A DNA stretch of 64,000 nt from contig NZ_FXSZ01000003.1 of assembly GCF_900182575.1 (NCBI RefSeq), positions 310,001 through 374,000 of the forward strand. Direction: 5' to 3'. This document shows, one piece after another, positions 1-10,800 of this stretch. The position numbers were made by a program, and so were the translations under genes. Each line of letters begins with the position of its first letter. Within the stretch, counting starts at the first letter, position 1. This DNA comes from Solitalea koreensis (GTDB lineage Bacteria; Bacteroidota; Bacteroidia; Sphingobacteriales; Sphingobacteriaceae). Under the pieces are notes generated by a model. It worked only from the letters and a program-made list of their open reading frames with translations, did no database searches and was not told the origin of the DNA.

Positions 1-359
1 GAGGAACGGCTGGGATGGTAACACTCGAAGACATTGTTGAGGAATTGGTTGGTGAGATTCAGGATGAGTATGATGAAGAAAAACCAATTGTTGAAGTAGT
101 ATCTGACGGAGAATTTATTGTAAACGCATTAGCTCCGATAGACGATGTAAATAAATTTCTACCTACTGAATTGCCTGAGGATGATGATTATGATTCAGTG
201 GCGGGATTCATGAATGTGCTTTTTGAGAAGATTCCAGAGGTTGGAGAAAGTATCGATGCATACGGATACAATTTCACAATTCTTAAAAAGTCAAACCGCA
301 TGGTTGAATCTGTAAGAATAACTAAATTCAGTAGTGAACCAGGTGAAGGTCCTGAGTAA
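1..359 (+). CDS. CBS/CorC_HlyC-type membrane protein, C-terminal end (5' truncated)
   Basis: The reading frame is open from the window edge, so the start lies outside; the internal Met at base 15 is not the start. The segment begins with the end of the second CBS domain (GMVTLEDIVEELVGEI) and continues into an acidic CorC_HlyC-associated domain (about residues 40-110 of the visible part, with AYGYNFTILKKSNRMVESVRI). This is the cytoplasmic end of DUF21-CBS-CorC membrane proteins, linked to divalent-cation efflux in other bacteria and including the GldE gliding proteins of Bacteroidetes. The membrane part is not visible, so GldE and a general CorC homologue cannot be separated. The next gene, rsmE, follows after 82 bases. 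Confidence 0.85.
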   Translation, partial: GTAGMVTLEDIVEELVGEIQDEYDEEKPIVEVVSDGEFIVNALAPIDDVNKFLPTELPEDDDYDSVAGFMNVLFEKIPEVGESIDAYGYNFTILKKSNRMVESVRITKFSSEPGEGPE

Positions 360-441
360 AACTATTTTGAGTTTTGGATTTCGGGTTTTGAATTTTATTT
401 TTTTAACCCGTAACCCTCAATTTTAAATCTGAAATTAAAAG

Positions 442-1143
442 ATGCACTTATTCTTTACACCCGATATTTCCGCTGATTTTTATCAACTCAGTGAAGAAGA
501 AAGTAAGCACTGCGTACGTGTATTGCGGCTTGTAAAGAGCGATATAGTATTTTTGATTGATGGAAAGGGAGGGCTCTATAAAACCGAGATTATTGATGAT
601 CATCCTAAGCGTTGTATTTTAAAAGTCCTCGAAAAGCGAAGCGAATATGGCAAGAGGCCATTTAAGCTGCATGTTGCAATTGCTCCTACAAAAAATATGG
701 ATCGGTTGGAATGGTTTCTTGAGAAAATCACAGAAATTGGTGTTGATGAAATTACCCCATTAATTTGTCAACGCTCTGAACGTCGCGAGCTTAAAATTGA
801 TCGGCTGCAAAAGATTATTGTAGCAGCGATGAAGCAGAGTTTAAAGGCGTATCAGCCTGTCTTAAATGAGCCGCTTGAGTTCAGGAAATTAATTAATTCT
901 GCATCGGAATCACAGAAGCTTATCGCCCATTGTTTGGAGACTGATCGAAAGTCTCTTTCGCAAGAATATAGAAGGGGAGAAAATGTTCTTATATTGATTG
1001 GACCCGAAGGTGATTTTTCTCCCGAAGAAATAGAAGCAGCATTGAAGAGTGATTTCAAAGCCGTAACTTTAGGAAACAGTCGCCTCCGTACTGAAACGGC
1101 CGGAGTTGTGGCTTGTGCTCAATTGAATTTCATGAACGAATAA
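442..1143 (+). CDS. rsmE: 16S rRNA (uracil-1498-N3)-methyltransferase RsmE
   Basis: RsmE methylates U1498 of 16S rRNA using S-adenosylmethionine. At 233 aa it has the usual family length. It shows the N-terminal PUA-like part (MHLFFTPDI...SKHCVRVLRL) and the C-terminal SPOUT knot, with the signature GPEGDFSPEE near residue 185 and LGNSRLRTETAG near residue 209, which form the cofactor-binding knot. The start ATG at 442 opens directly into the conserved MHLFF, so it is secure. The DUF4159 gene follows 15 bases after the stop, suggesting cotranscription. Confidence 0.95.
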   Translation: MHLFFTPDISADFYQLSEEESKHCVRVLRLVKSDIVFLIDGKGGLYKTEIIDDHPKRCILKVLEKRSEYGKRPFKLHVAIAPTKNMDRLEWFLEKITEIGVDEITPLICQRSERRELKIDRLQKIIVAAMKQSLKAYQPVLNEPLEFRKLINSASESQKLIAHCLETDRKSLSQEYRRGENVLILIGPEGDFSPEEIEAALKSDFKAVTLGNSRLRTETAGVVACAQLNFMNE

Positions 1144-1158
1144 TAAAGCTCTATTTCT

Positions 1159-1848
1159 ATGAGGATGGGTAAAAACAAATCAATTTTTGCTTCAATCGTA
1201 TTAACCATTGCGCTGTCAATTGGCGTTTTCGGTCTTACTGCTTTTGCTCCTCCATCCTATAAACTAGCACGACTTAAGTATAATGGAGGGGGTGATTGGT
1301 ATGGAAGTCGTACTGCCTTAACCAATCTCGCCGCGTTCTGCAATGAAGCTATAAATACAAATTTCTATTCGGACGAGGCCATTGTTGAGCCCGGCAGCCA
1401 GGAGTTGTTCAATTATCCTTACGTGTTTGCCACCGGACATGGCAATATCATTTTTTCTCAACAAGAAGCTGAAAATATGCGCAAATACCTTATTGGAGGC
1501 GGTTTTTTGCACTTGTGTGATAACTACGGATTTGATAAGTTCATCCGTGCAGAAATGAAAAAAGTGTTTCCTGAATTAGAATTTGTTGAACTGCCTCCTA
1601 GTCATCCTGTTTTTTCTCAGAAATATAAATTTCCTAATGGCCTTTTCAAAGTTCATGAACATGATGGTAAACGGGCACAAGGATTTGGTCTGATTTACCA
1701 GGGGCGTTTAGTGTGTTTCTATGATTATGAATGTGATTTAGGGAACGGTTGGGAAGATCAGGGTGTTTATCCTGGTGATTCAAAAATGATCCACCTAAAA
1801 GCGTTGCAAATGGGAGCAAATCTTGTTCAATATGCTTTAAGTAATTAG
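1159..1848 (+). CDS. DUF4159 domain exported protein
   Basis: 229 aa protein with an N-terminal hydrophobic segment (about residues 8-30) that fits a signal peptide or membrane anchor, followed by YKLARLKYNGGGDWYGSRTALTNLAAFCN and ending in ALQMGANLVQYAL, the pattern of the Bacteroidetes DUF4159 family. The middle holds ATGHGNIIFSQQEAENMRKYLIGGGFLHLCDNYG in pieces that resemble a glutamine-amidotransferase-like fold. The function of the family is unknown; members often occur near MoxR/BatA-type genes, which are absent here. It follows rsmE closely and precedes a biotin carrier gene by 54 bases. Confidence 0.8.
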   Translation: MRMGKNKSIFASIVLTIALSIGVFGLTAFAPPSYKLARLKYNGGGDWYGSRTALTNLAAFCNEAINTNFYSDEAIVEPGSQELFNYPYVFATGHGNIIFSQQEAENMRKYLIGGGFLHLCDNYGFDKFIRAEMKKVFPELEFVELPPSHPVFSQKYKFPNGLFKVHEHDGKRAQGFGLIYQGRLVCFYDYECDLGNGWEDQGVYPGDSKMIHLKALQMGANLVQYALSN

Positions 1849-1902
1849 CTTTTCTGTTTTGTGCATCGTTTTTTCTACTTTCGCTGTACACAATTTTTAA
1901 GC

Positions 1903-2403
1903 ATGTTAAAAGCTACAATCAATAAAAAAAACACCCTTGAAGTTAATATTTCAAACGATACCATTGTAATAGATGGTGCAACTTTTGAAGCTGATTTTTC
2001 GGAGCACACTTCCGGTATGTTTAACGTGATCAGTAATGATCGTTCTCATAATGCTCAAATTATAGAAGTCAACAGAGAAGAAAAAACAGCCATTATCCTT
2101 GTTAACAATAATAAATACACAGTTCAAATTAAAGACAAATTCGACGAGTTGTTGCACAGCTTAGGAATGGATAATTTGAATGCTCATAAGATGAACGATT
2201 TAAAGGCCCCAATGCCTGGCTTGGTTTTGAAGGTGTTAATTGCCGAAGGTCAAGAAGTTAAAAAAGACGATGGACTTTTGATTTTGGAAGCCATGAAAAT
2301 GGAAAACTTAATCAAAGCCCCGGCTGACGGGGTTGTCAAATCAATTAAAGTGAAAGCTCAAGATAAGGCGGAGAAAAATCAAGTGTTAATTACATTTGTT
2401 TAA
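1903..2403 (+). CDS. Biotin carboxyl carrier protein of an acyl-CoA carboxylase
   Basis: 166 aa. The C-terminal 70 residues form a biotinyl domain with the motif EAMKMEN near residue 130, where the Lys is biotinylated; the flanking PMPGLVLKVLIAEGQEV and ADGVVKSIKVKAQD are typical. Such carriers pass CO2 from biotin carboxylase to the carboxyltransferase of propionyl-, acetyl- or methylmalonyl-CoA enzymes. The N-terminal 90 residues are a divergent leader domain found in Bacteroidetes carriers. I chose ATG 1903; an upstream GTG at 1861 would add an unlikely Phe-rich stretch. No biotin carboxylase or carboxyltransferase gene lies beside it, so the partner enzyme must be encoded elsewhere. Confidence 0.85.
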   Translation: MLKATINKKNTLEVNISNDTIVIDGATFEADFSEHTSGMFNVISNDRSHNAQIIEVNREEKTAIILVNNNKYTVQIKDKFDELLHSLGMDNLNAHKMNDLKAPMPGLVLKVLIAEGQEVKKDDGLLILEAMKMENLIKAPADGVVKSIKVKAQDKAEKNQVLITFV

Positions 2404-2444
2404 TATTCAGTTGGATTTTAATTACGTCTAAAAGCACATTGCAT

Positions 2445-4955
2445 ATGCGCAAGTTATTCCTAATACTCCTTCTATGCTGTGTTGGTTGTATCGTTAGGGC
2501 ACAGGTGAAATCTCCGGACGAGTTCTTAGGCTATCAACTAGGTAGCCGTTACACTCCACATTATAAAGTGCTGGCTTATTTTGATTATGTGTCAAAATCA
2601 GTAAATAATGTAAAACTGCAACAATACGGAACAAGTTACGAAGACAGGCCATTAATGCTGGCTATCATTACTTCTGCAGAAAACTTTTCTCACCTGGAAG
2701 AGATAAGAACGAATAACTTAAGGCTAGCGCGGGTTATTGATGGCCCAGTGAATGCAAAGCAGCCGGTAATTGTGTGGTTGAGTTATAATGTACATGGTAA
2801 TGAACCTGTGTCGACAGAGGCGGCAATGCAAACCTTATACGAGTTGGTTAGCCCATCGAATGCAGCTACCAAAGAATGGTTGAAGAACACAGTAGTAATT
2901 ATCGATCCATGTTTAAATCCTGACGGACGCGAGCGGTATGTGAATTTTTTTACCGAAAGAATGGGCCTGAAATCAAACCCTAATGTGAATAGTCGCGAGC
3001 ACAAAGAACCATGGCCGGGCGGGCGAGCTAATCATTATTTGTTTGACCTGAATCGTGACTGGGCTTGGCAAACACAACAAGAAACGCAGCAACGTTTAGC
3101 CGTTTACAATCAATGGATGCCTCAGGTCCATGCTGATTTCCATGAAATGGGAATCGATGAAACCTATTATTTTGCTCCGGCAGCCGAACCCTTCCATGAA
3201 ACAATCACACCCTGGCAGCGAGAGTTTCAAACAACGATTGGCCGTAATCATGCTCATTACTTCGATAAAAAAAGTTGGCTGTATTTCACTAAGGAGGTAT
3301 TCGATTTATTGTATCCTAGTTATGGAGATACCTTCCCGTTATTTAATGGCGCCATCGGTATGACCTATGAGCAAGGTGGTTTAGGGAGGGGTGGCGTATC
3401 GGTTATTACAAGCAAGGGAGATACACTCACGTTGGTTGATCGTATCGCACATCATACCACAACTGGGCTTTCAACCATTGAAGCATCTTCATTGAATGCT
3501 CGAAAGGTCGTCGCTCAGTTTGAGCAATATTTTAATACCAATAAAACGAATCCTTCAGGTATATATAAAACCTATTTAGTTAAAGGGGAAAACCCTCAAA
3601 AGCTCAAAACATTCGCAAACTTTCTTGCCCAAAATAATATAGAATATGGATATGGCTCTGCCACTAAAACGGCTTCGGGTTACAATTACTTTAGCGGAAC
3701 AAAAGAATCGTTTTCTGTTGAGCCAAACGATTTAATAATTAGCGCTTATCAATCAAAATCAACATTTATAAGAGTTTTATTTGAGCCACAGACGAAGCTA
3801 AAGGATTCAATTACGTATGATCTTACGGCATGGTCACTGCCGTATGCATGGGGCTTAAAAAGTTACGCTCTGACGGAGCGATTAAATGCGTCATCAAAAA
3901 CTCCTCCTGTTGTTGCTGCTTCAACTATTAAAGCTGAAAAACCACTTGCTTATTTACTAAACTGGAACAGTCTCTCTAGTGCAAAGGTCTTAACAAAACT
4001 ACTTGCTGCCAAAGTGAGAGTTCGTTATGCAGAGGTAGGTTTTGATATAGCAGGTAAGCACTATCAGCCAGGTTCATTAATCATCGCAAGAACCGGCAAC
4101 ATACGTCTCGGTGATCAGTTTGATAAAATTGTGAAACAAGCAGCAGAAGAAAATAATATTAATCTGGAAGTGGTTAATTCTGGTTTTGCCGATAAAGGAA
4201 TCGACTTTGGATCAAGTTCTGTGCATGAAATTTCAGCGCCTAAAGTAGCTGTTTTAGCTGGTGATGATGTTTCTGAAAATGCTTTTGGTGAAGTGTGGCA
4301 TTTTTTCGATCAACAGTTGCATTACCCGATTGATGTATTGGAAACCCGTTATTTAAATGATGTTAATTTAGCTGAGTATAAGGTGATCATTGTACCTGAT
4401 GGGAATTATTCCGATTTCTTTGGCGATAAACAGTTTAATGAAGTAACAGAATGGGTGAAAAATGGCGGTCAGTTGATCCTAATGCAAGGCGCTGTAATGC
4501 AGGCTGCCGGAAAGCCTGCACTGCGTTTAAAAACGAAAGTCGATAATGTTGATGCGCCCAAAACGCCATACGCTGAATTGAATAAATATGAAGAAATGGG
4601 GCGTAGCGCTTTAACCCAAACTATTCAAGGCAGCATTTTTAAGTTACATATTGATAACAGTCATCCCCTGGGTTTTGGTTACCCTGATTATTACTATACG
4701 CTTAAGTTAGATGCCAATTTATATCAGTTTTTATCCAAAGGCGGTTGGAATGTGGGATTCTTGAAAAAGGATGGCTACGTAAGCGGGTTTGTTGGTGCAG
4801 GTGTAAAAGTAAAATTTGCTGATGCAATGGTTTTCGGAGTTGATGATATAGGGAAAGGACACGTTACTTACATGGCTGATAATCCCTTGTTTCGTAGTTT
4901 CTGGGAGAATGGTAAGCTATTGTTTGCTAATGCCGTGTTTATGGTAGGACAATAA
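2445..4955 (+). CDS. Secreted M14-family zinc carboxypeptidase
   Basis: 836 aa with a clear signal peptide (MRKLFLILLLCCVGCIVRAQ). The first 340 residues are an M14 metallopeptidase domain: zinc ligands His and Glu in NVHGNEPVSTEAAM (about residue 115), a DPCLNPDGRERY segment, the third zinc ligand in QVHADFHEMG, and a catalytic Glu in MTYEQGG. The rest (about 390-836) is a beta-rich region with a class-I-amidotransferase-like part (EVWHFFDQQLHYPIDVLETRYL...VIIVPDGNYSDF). Known relatives cleave C-terminal residues from peptides in the periplasm or outside. ATG 2445 is preferred to TTG 2439. It ends 3 bases before a convergent gene. Confidence 0.9.
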   Translation: MRKLFLILLLCCVGCIVRAQVKSPDEFLGYQLGSRYTPHYKVLAYFDYVSKSVNNVKLQQYGTSYEDRPLMLAIITSAENFSHLEEIRTNNLRLARVIDGPVNAKQPVIVWLSYNVHGNEPVSTEAAMQTLYELVSPSNAATKEWLKNTVVIIDPCLNPDGRERYVNFFTERMGLKSNPNVNSREHKEPWPGGRANHYLFDLNRDWAWQTQQETQQRLAVYNQWMPQVHADFHEMGIDETYYFAPAAEPFHETITPWQREFQTTIGRNHAHYFDKKSWLYFTKEVFDLLYPSYGDTFPLFNGAIGMTYEQGGLGRGGVSVITSKGDTLTLVDRIAHHTTTGLSTIEASSLNARKVVAQFEQYFNTNKTNPSGIYKTYLVKGENPQKLKTFANFLAQNNIEYGYGSATKTASGYNYFSGTKESFSVEPNDLIISAYQSKSTFIRVLFEPQTKLKDSITYDLTAWSLPYAWGLKSYALTERLNASSKTPPVVAASTIKAEKPLAYLLNWNSLSSAKVLTKLLAAKVRVRYAEVGFDIAGKHYQPGSLIIARTGNIRLGDQFDKIVKQAAEENNINLEVVNSGFADKGIDFGSSSVHEISAPKVAVLAGDDVSENAFGEVWHFFDQQLHYPIDVLETRYLNDVNLAEYKVIIVPDGNYSDFFGDKQFNEVTEWVKNGGQLILMQGAVMQAAGKPALRLKTKVDNVDAPKTPYAELNKYEEMGRSALTQTIQGSIFKLHIDNSHPLGFGYPDYYYTLKLDANLYQFLSKGGWNVGFLKKDGYVSGFVGAGVKVKFADAMVFGVDDIGKGHVTYMADNPLFRSFWENGKLLFANAVFMVGQ

Positions 4956-4958
4956 TAA

Positions 4959-5312
4959 CTACATACGCTTAAAGCCATCGATAACTCGTTCCTTTAAATT
5001 GCTGTTATTGAAATGGAGTTTTACCTCATACCATACCTTGTTGGATTCAGTGTTGTAAGCCAATTTTACAGGTGCAAGAACCCGGTAGTGGTCGTTCCCC
5101 AAATCAGTTACAATCATTTCATTTGCTGAAATGTCGAGCATGGTTGTGTAATTCTTAAGCTTTTCCGTTGCGTAATTCCTTGCTGATAATTTTACAGCAT
5201 CTTTATCGGTACAACTTTTGGCATCATGAGATCCAAAAAAGTGTGTCGCTTCTCCTGTTAGCAACAGAGCAACGATCACGTAACATAACCGATAAAAGAG
5301 ATAGGCTTTCAT
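4959..5312 (-). CDS. Small exported protein of unknown function
   Basis: 117 aa, not recognised. The first 22 residues (MKAYLFYRLCYVIVALLLTGEA) look like a signal peptide or single membrane segment; the rest is a soluble domain of mixed beta character (DISANEMIVTDLGNDHYRVLAPVKLAYNTESNKVWYEV in part) ending in FKRM. It lies between the convergent M14 peptidase gene and the PspC gene, 74 bases downstream of the latter on the same strand, so it may be the last gene of the PadR-PspC unit. Confidence 0.55.
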   Translation of the reverse strand: MKAYLFYRLCYVIVALLLTGEATHFFGSHDAKSCTDKDAVKLSARNYATEKLKNYTTMLDISANEMIVTDLGNDHYRVLAPVKLAYNTESNKVWYEVKLHFNNSNLKERVIDGFKRM

Positions 5313-5386
5313 ATTCAGTCTATATGACGTTGTTGACCAATAGAATGTTGCACTTTCGATTATTTATTTTTTAAAGTACTGCTTCT

Positions 5387-7207
5387 TTAATTACGCGGCT
5401 CTGAAATACTTTTTACTTCCCAACTATCACGTTCTGAACTTGCTTTTCCCGGTTTCCTAGCAATAGTTACATATACTTCAGTAATTTCTTCTTTGTTTTT
5501 TGTTATTTGGGTTCTTATGTTATACCAGTTGTCGACCATGAAATTTACGGTTTGATCATCTGAGTTGATAGTAATCAATGTGTTACCTGTACTAAGCTGT
5601 TTTATAATAGCTTCTCGGGCAATATCTTTCAGCATGTTATCAAATGTGTCGCTTTCATCATGTTGATAATGAACAGGGCTCTTTCCTTCTTCGCATTTTA
5701 AACCTTCCGCTCCCATGATCCATGTTCTAGTTTTATCCGTTGAGTTATCGCATTCATAATAATAGGGATCACGAAGAATCTGTTCAACAGCCTGATCAAT
5801 CACCACTTTTGAATTTACAGGTAATTGTAAAATCAACTCTACTTCTTGTTTTCTCCATAAACTGCCTGTCTGCAGTTCGGCATTGCGATTAAATGTAATT
5901 ACACTGTCTTTCTGAGAGAAATTGTAAATAATACCTTGTGCGTTACGGATAGCAGTGTCAAAATTAGTTCCCCTTGCTTTGTAAATCTTAATTAGATGAG
6001 CTTTGGTGTCGGGGCTTTTTTCGATACGCAAATCAACATCTACAACTTCAAATCCGTTATATCTATAGACCTTGAAACCGTTTTTTATAGTAATGTTGAA
6101 ATGTAAACTGTCAGAATGATTTAATATTTTTCGATCATCGGCATTGAGGTAAAACACATTGTTTGCTGAGGGGGAAATGTCAATAACCTTACGTAAAGAG
6201 GCTTCCTCTTTAAAACCTCTGGCGGTTTTAGCAACAAAAAAACCGCCAATAGCAAATGCACAAAGCCAAATGGCAAGTAATGAAAGGCTCGCCACTCTAT
6301 TTAAAAGCATTTTATTGAAGATGATCCTAGTGCCAAGCAATAGAATCATAAAAGCAGGAATGAATAGCAGCAAGAATAAACATAGATAAGTACCCGTACG
6401 ATATGCAGGATCCACCAACTGCAAATTATGCGTGTCAGACATTAATCCAAGAAAAATACCTGACCCAGTTGTTATTCCGAATAAAGCAACGACTGCAGTA
6501 ATTATCAAAACTATGCCCAACAGAATCACAATTGCTTTTGCCAAAGCTTTAATTAGGGATCCTAAGATTTCGAAAAAATCGTTGAAAAAAGTTTTGATTT
6601 GAGAGTTGTTTTTAATTTCGGCAGCCTTATCATTAACGGCTTTTTTAATGTTAGCAAGATTTGCCGCTTCTCCTTTTACAGCCATTTTGTCGGCGATTGT
6701 TTTGGCCGTAGGAAGCACTATCCATAAGATTAAGTAAGCCAATATCCCGATACCCCATGTACAAGCAAATAATGCCCAAATTAAACGGACCCAAGTAGGG
6801 TCAACTGCCAGGTAATTAGCAAGCCCAGCGGCTACACCGCCAATAATTTTATTATCCGCATCTCTAAACAAGCGACGTTTTACTTTTTCCGTTTCAGCGC
6901 TTGGAGCATAGGTTGATGTACTTTCTTTCTGTTCTGATTCATTCAGCTCAAAATCACTAATGGTACCCATTTTTGCCATTACTTCTTGCACATCAGCTAA
7001 AACAACTACCTGTTTGTTTTCAACCGCTAGTTTTTCGGTGAAAAGTTCCGCGATGCGGTTTTCGATATCGGTAATAATTTCAAAACTGTCTGCTGAGGTT
7101 GAGAAATGTAGTTTTACCTGGCTTATATATCCTTTAAGGATTTCGTATGCATCTTCTTCAATGTGAAAAATAATGCCGCTTATATTTATAATTATCGTCT
7201 TATTCAT
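5387..7207 (-). CDS. PspC-domain membrane protein
   Basis: 606 aa. Residues 1-90 form a small N-terminal domain typical of Bacteroidetes PspC proteins (HIEEDAYEILKGYISQVK...ITDIENRIAELF). Residues about 111-168 are a PspC domain (RRLFRDADNKIIGGVAAGLA, DPTWVRLIWALF, LAYLILWIVLP). Three further hydrophobic stretches lie near 215-255, 275-300 and 305-330, followed by a large C-terminal domain, probably periplasmic. PspC senses envelope stress in the phage-shock response of enterobacteria; here the family role is inferred. The PadR gene lies 17 bases upstream on the same strand, a common pairing in this phylum. Confidence 0.88.
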   Translation of the reverse strand: MNKTIIINISGIIFHIEEDAYEILKGYISQVKLHFSTSADSFEIITDIENRIAELFTEKLAVENKQVVVLADVQEVMAKMGTISDFELNESEQKESTSTYAPSAETEKVKRRLFRDADNKIIGGVAAGLANYLAVDPTWVRLIWALFACTWGIGILAYLILWIVLPTAKTIADKMAVKGEAANLANIKKAVNDKAAEIKNNSQIKTFFNDFFEILGSLIKALAKAIVILLGIVLIITAVVALFGITTGSGIFLGLMSDTHNLQLVDPAYRTGTYLCLFLLLFIPAFMILLLGTRIIFNKMLLNRVASLSLLAIWLCAFAIGGFFVAKTARGFKEEASLRKVIDISPSANNVFYLNADDRKILNHSDSLHFNITIKNGFKVYRYNGFEVVDVDLRIEKSPDTKAHLIKIYKARGTNFDTAIRNAQGIIYNFSQKDSVITFNRNAELQTGSLWRKQEVELILQLPVNSKVVIDQAVEQILRDPYYYECDNSTDKTRTWIMGAEGLKCEEGKSPVHYQHDESDTFDNMLKDIAREAIIKQLSTGNTLITINSDDQTVNFMVDNWYNIRTQITKNKEEITEVYVTIARKPGKASSERDSWEVKSISEPRN

Positions 7208-7224
7208 CGAAGTAGTTTTTGCTA

Positions 7225-7590
7225 TTAAAGGTTGTTGGTTTCAGCATCAGTTGCAGGTTGTGCATTCCTGTGTGTGGTTGTATTTACAGCATAGGCTAGC
7301 TCTTTCCACGTTAAATCAAGTTGTGCCAGTACTTTTTGTCCGGTTTCAGAGAGCTGATAATATTTGCGGGGCGGACCAGAAGCTGACTCCACCCAATTAT
7401 ACACCAACAGTTCGTTGTTTTTCAGACGAGTTAGCAATGGGTATAGTGTTCCTTCAACAACTAATAATTTTGCATTGCGTAGTTCTGCTATTATATCTGA
7501 GGCATATATCTCCCCCCGGGAAATGATCGACAGAATACAATATTCCAGTATTCCTTTCCTCATTTGGGTTTGGGTGTTCTCTACTATCAT
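7225..7590 (-). CDS. PadR-family transcriptional regulator
   Basis: 121 aa. A winged helix fills the first 85 residues: MRKGILEYCILSIISRGEIYASDII...VVEGTLYPLLTRLKNNELL...SASGPPRKYYQLSETG, with the family hallmark GTLYPLL..L and GPPRKYY wing. PadR proteins repress neighbouring genes and respond to phenolics, drugs or envelope signals. I chose ATG 7590 (MIVENTQTQMRKG) because the longer frame from 7626 adds a non-conserved hydrophobic leader. It is the first gene of a two-gene unit with the PspC protein 17 bases downstream, so it probably regulates that operon and itself. Confidence 0.88.
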   Translation of the reverse strand: MIVENTQTQMRKGILEYCILSIISRGEIYASDIIAELRNAKLLVVEGTLYPLLTRLKNNELLVYNWVESASGPPRKYYQLSETGQKVLAQLDLTWKELAYAVNTTTHRNAQPATDAETNNL

Positions 7591-7894
7591 GATACAAAGA
7601 TATATGCTTTTCAATATACTATGCAATACAAAGTACTATATGTAATAAACTTGTTACGATAATTGTTTATTGGGGAGGATTTGAAAAAATAAAAAATACT
7701 GGATTTATAGGATAAAAGAGGCGATTGTTGAGGGATGTGATTTCTAAAATGGAGTAAAATTCATAACAAGCTCCTGTAGTCACGCAGCCAGGTTGTTTCT
7801 GCAGAGTTATTATAAATAGTTAAATAATTAATAATCAATTAGTTAAGTAATTATTTTTTTGTAAATTAATACTTTATTCTAAAGATATCGCTCT

Positions 7895-10800
7895 ATGAAA
7901 AAAAGTCTACTATTATTAATGGGCTTGCTGTTAATCGGATTTGCATCAATAGCCCAAACTAAAACTATTTCAGGAACAGTTACTTCTGCTGATGATAAAC
8001 AAGCATTGCCTTCAGTGAGTGTTATGGTAAAGGGGACCAATGCGGGTACACAAACCGATGTAAATGGTAAATACTCCATATCCGCAGCCGTTGGAAGTAC
8101 CCTAAGTTTTTCATTTATTGGCTATCTCTCAAAGGAGGTTGTTGTTGGTTCGTCAAACGTTATTAACGTTTCCCTTTCAAACGATAGCAAACAGTTGGGA
8201 GAGGTAGTTGTAACCGCCTTAGGAATTCAAAAGGCAAGTAAAAGTTTAGGTTATGCAACTGGTGCTGTAAAAGGTGATGAACTTAACCAGGCTCGAGAAG
8301 TAAACGTGGCCAACTCATTGGCAGGTAAAGTTGCCGGTGTTAGCGTTACGGCTCCTGCATCTGGACCGGGTGGAGCGGCCAATGTGATTATTCGGGGTTC
8401 GTCTTCCCTTACAGGTTCAACACAGCCACTTTACGTGCTTAATGGTGTTCCAATGGATAATGGAAATTCAGCAAGCCCGACCAATGTTCCTGGCTCGGGA
8501 AATAGTAACGGTTCGGCCGGTCAGTATGGAGGTGCTGATTTGGGTGACGGAATCTCAAACATCAATCCTGATGATATTGAATCAATTAGTGTTTTAAAGG
8601 GTGCCGCCGCAGCCGCTTTATACGGCTCAAGGGCTGGCTCGGGTGTGATTATGATCACAACGAAATCGGGTAAAGCTCAGAAAGGCATTGGTGTTGAGTA
8701 TAATACCACGTATCAATTTGATAAAATAAATAACCTTACCGATTTTCAATATGTATATGGTTCAGGCAATCAAGGTCTTAAGCCAACTACTGCTGCCCAG
8801 GCTTTTGCAGCCGGAGCTCAAAGTTGGGGAGCTAAACTCGACGGATCGAGTGTTGTGCAATTCGACGGAGTGTCCCGTCCATATGTTGCCAATAAGAACA
8901 ATATTGATGATTTTTATCGTACCGGTGGTACTTATATCAATACAGTTGCTTTAAATGGCGGAACAGAGAATGCTGCATTTCGTTTTTCGGCTAATAATTT
9001 GACTAATCAGGCCGTTATACCTAATTCAGGCTTAGATCGCTGGAGTTTTAATTTAGGGTCAAATGCCAAATTGGGTAAAAAAGTTTCAGCGGATGTAATT
9101 GTTAACTACACAGTCGAAAGTGCTAAAAATCGGCCAAATCTATCCGATTCTCCTGGCAACGCGAACTTCGGCATTACATTTCTACCTACCAGTCTTAGCG
9201 CAAGCCAAACGCTTTCGCCTGGTTATGATGCTAATGGCAATGAAATTCAATTTGATGTTAATCAATTCATAACTAACCCTTATTTCGCAGCTAATAAATT
9301 TATTCAGGATACACATCGTAATCGTATCATAGCAAATGCGAGTGTAAAGTATAATATTTTGGATTGGTTGTATATACAAGGTCGTGTGGTTCAAGACGCC
9401 TATAATGATCGTTATACCCGCGTAACCCCAACAGGAACCGCCTACCTTGCTGAGGGCAGCATGGATGATAACAGTACTCGTTTTTCTGAATTGAACTCCG
9501 ATATTTTAGCAGGTTTAACTTATAAAATCACACCTGATATAAGCCTCGATGCTACAGCCGGTACTAATTTTATGAGAAGAAATGCTGAGATTACCAATAT
9601 TTTTGGTTCGTCATTCGCCATCCCATTTTTGTACATTATTCCAAATGCAACAGGGCAAAGGAATAGCTACTTTAATTATAAAACACGTATTAATTCTGTT
9701 TATGGAACTGCCGACTTGGGATACAAAGGCTTTTTGTATTTAAATCTGTCTTTGCGTAATGATTGGTATTCGACACTATCTTCACCTACCTCAACGAAAA
9801 CTTCTTATCTATATCCTGCTGCAAGTACTTCTTTTATTTTCAGTGAATTATGGAAGCCAGATGCCTTAACTTATGGTAAGTTTAGAGTTGGATATGCTGA
9901 AGTTGGTGGTGGAGGAGACGTTCCCTACCAAACTAGCTTAGGCTATAATGTGCAAGGAACAATTAGCGGAACGCCAATTGGTCAGATCGTGAATGGATCT
10001 ATTCCGAATTCACAAATAAAACCAAGGGCTATTAAAGAGTTTGAGATAGGCACCGAATTGAAATTTTTCCAAAATCGATTTGGTGTTGACTTTACCTATT
10101 ATGACAAGAAAATAAATAATGACATTGTTCCGGTTACTACCTCTATTTCAACAGGATATACGTCGGCAGTGTTGAATATAGGTAAGCTGAAAAACAATGG
10201 GGTAGAGTTATTACTTACCGGAACGCCTGTAAAATCTTCAAGTGGATTCACCTGGAACGTATCTTTTAATGGTTCCTACAATAATAGTGAGGTAGTTAGT
10301 TTAGCAAGTGGTTTAACAAGTATTCAAGTAGGTATTTCTCGAACAGGTAATGCATTTATTCAACAGGTAGTTGGAAAACCGGCATCACAAGTTATGGCGT
10401 TTGATTATGAACGTGATGCAAGTGGAAATATTGTGAAGGATGCTAATGGGGTTCCGGTGCAAGGGGATTTGAAAGCGTATGGTTCAGGACTCTATAAATA
10501 TAATTCAGGCTTAAATAACGAATTCTTCTACAAGAACATTAACCTGTCTTTTTTGATTGACGGCAAATGGGGGGCTAAAATATTCTCAGCAACCAACTAC
10601 TATGCTACTGTTAATGGTTTAGGTAAAAATACTTTAGTCGATCGGGATAAAGCCGGTTTTGATGCTCAATCTTATTACGGAAATTTTGCACAAAATGTAT
10701 CCGGTCAGTTTGTTGAAGATGCAAGTTTTATCAAACTCAGACAGGTAATTCTGGGCTATAACTTTCCAACAAAAATGTTCGACAATAAAATTCAAGGGTT

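Noticed and set aside
1318..1512. Open frame on the minus strand inside the DUF4159 gene
   Set aside because: It is fully within a well-supported gene, has no family pattern and no independent start signals; many similar antisense frames exist across the window.
1861..1902. GTG start extending the biotin carrier by 14 residues
   Set aside because: The added residues (MHRFFYFRCTQFLS) are not carrier-like; ATG 1903 gives the normal start.
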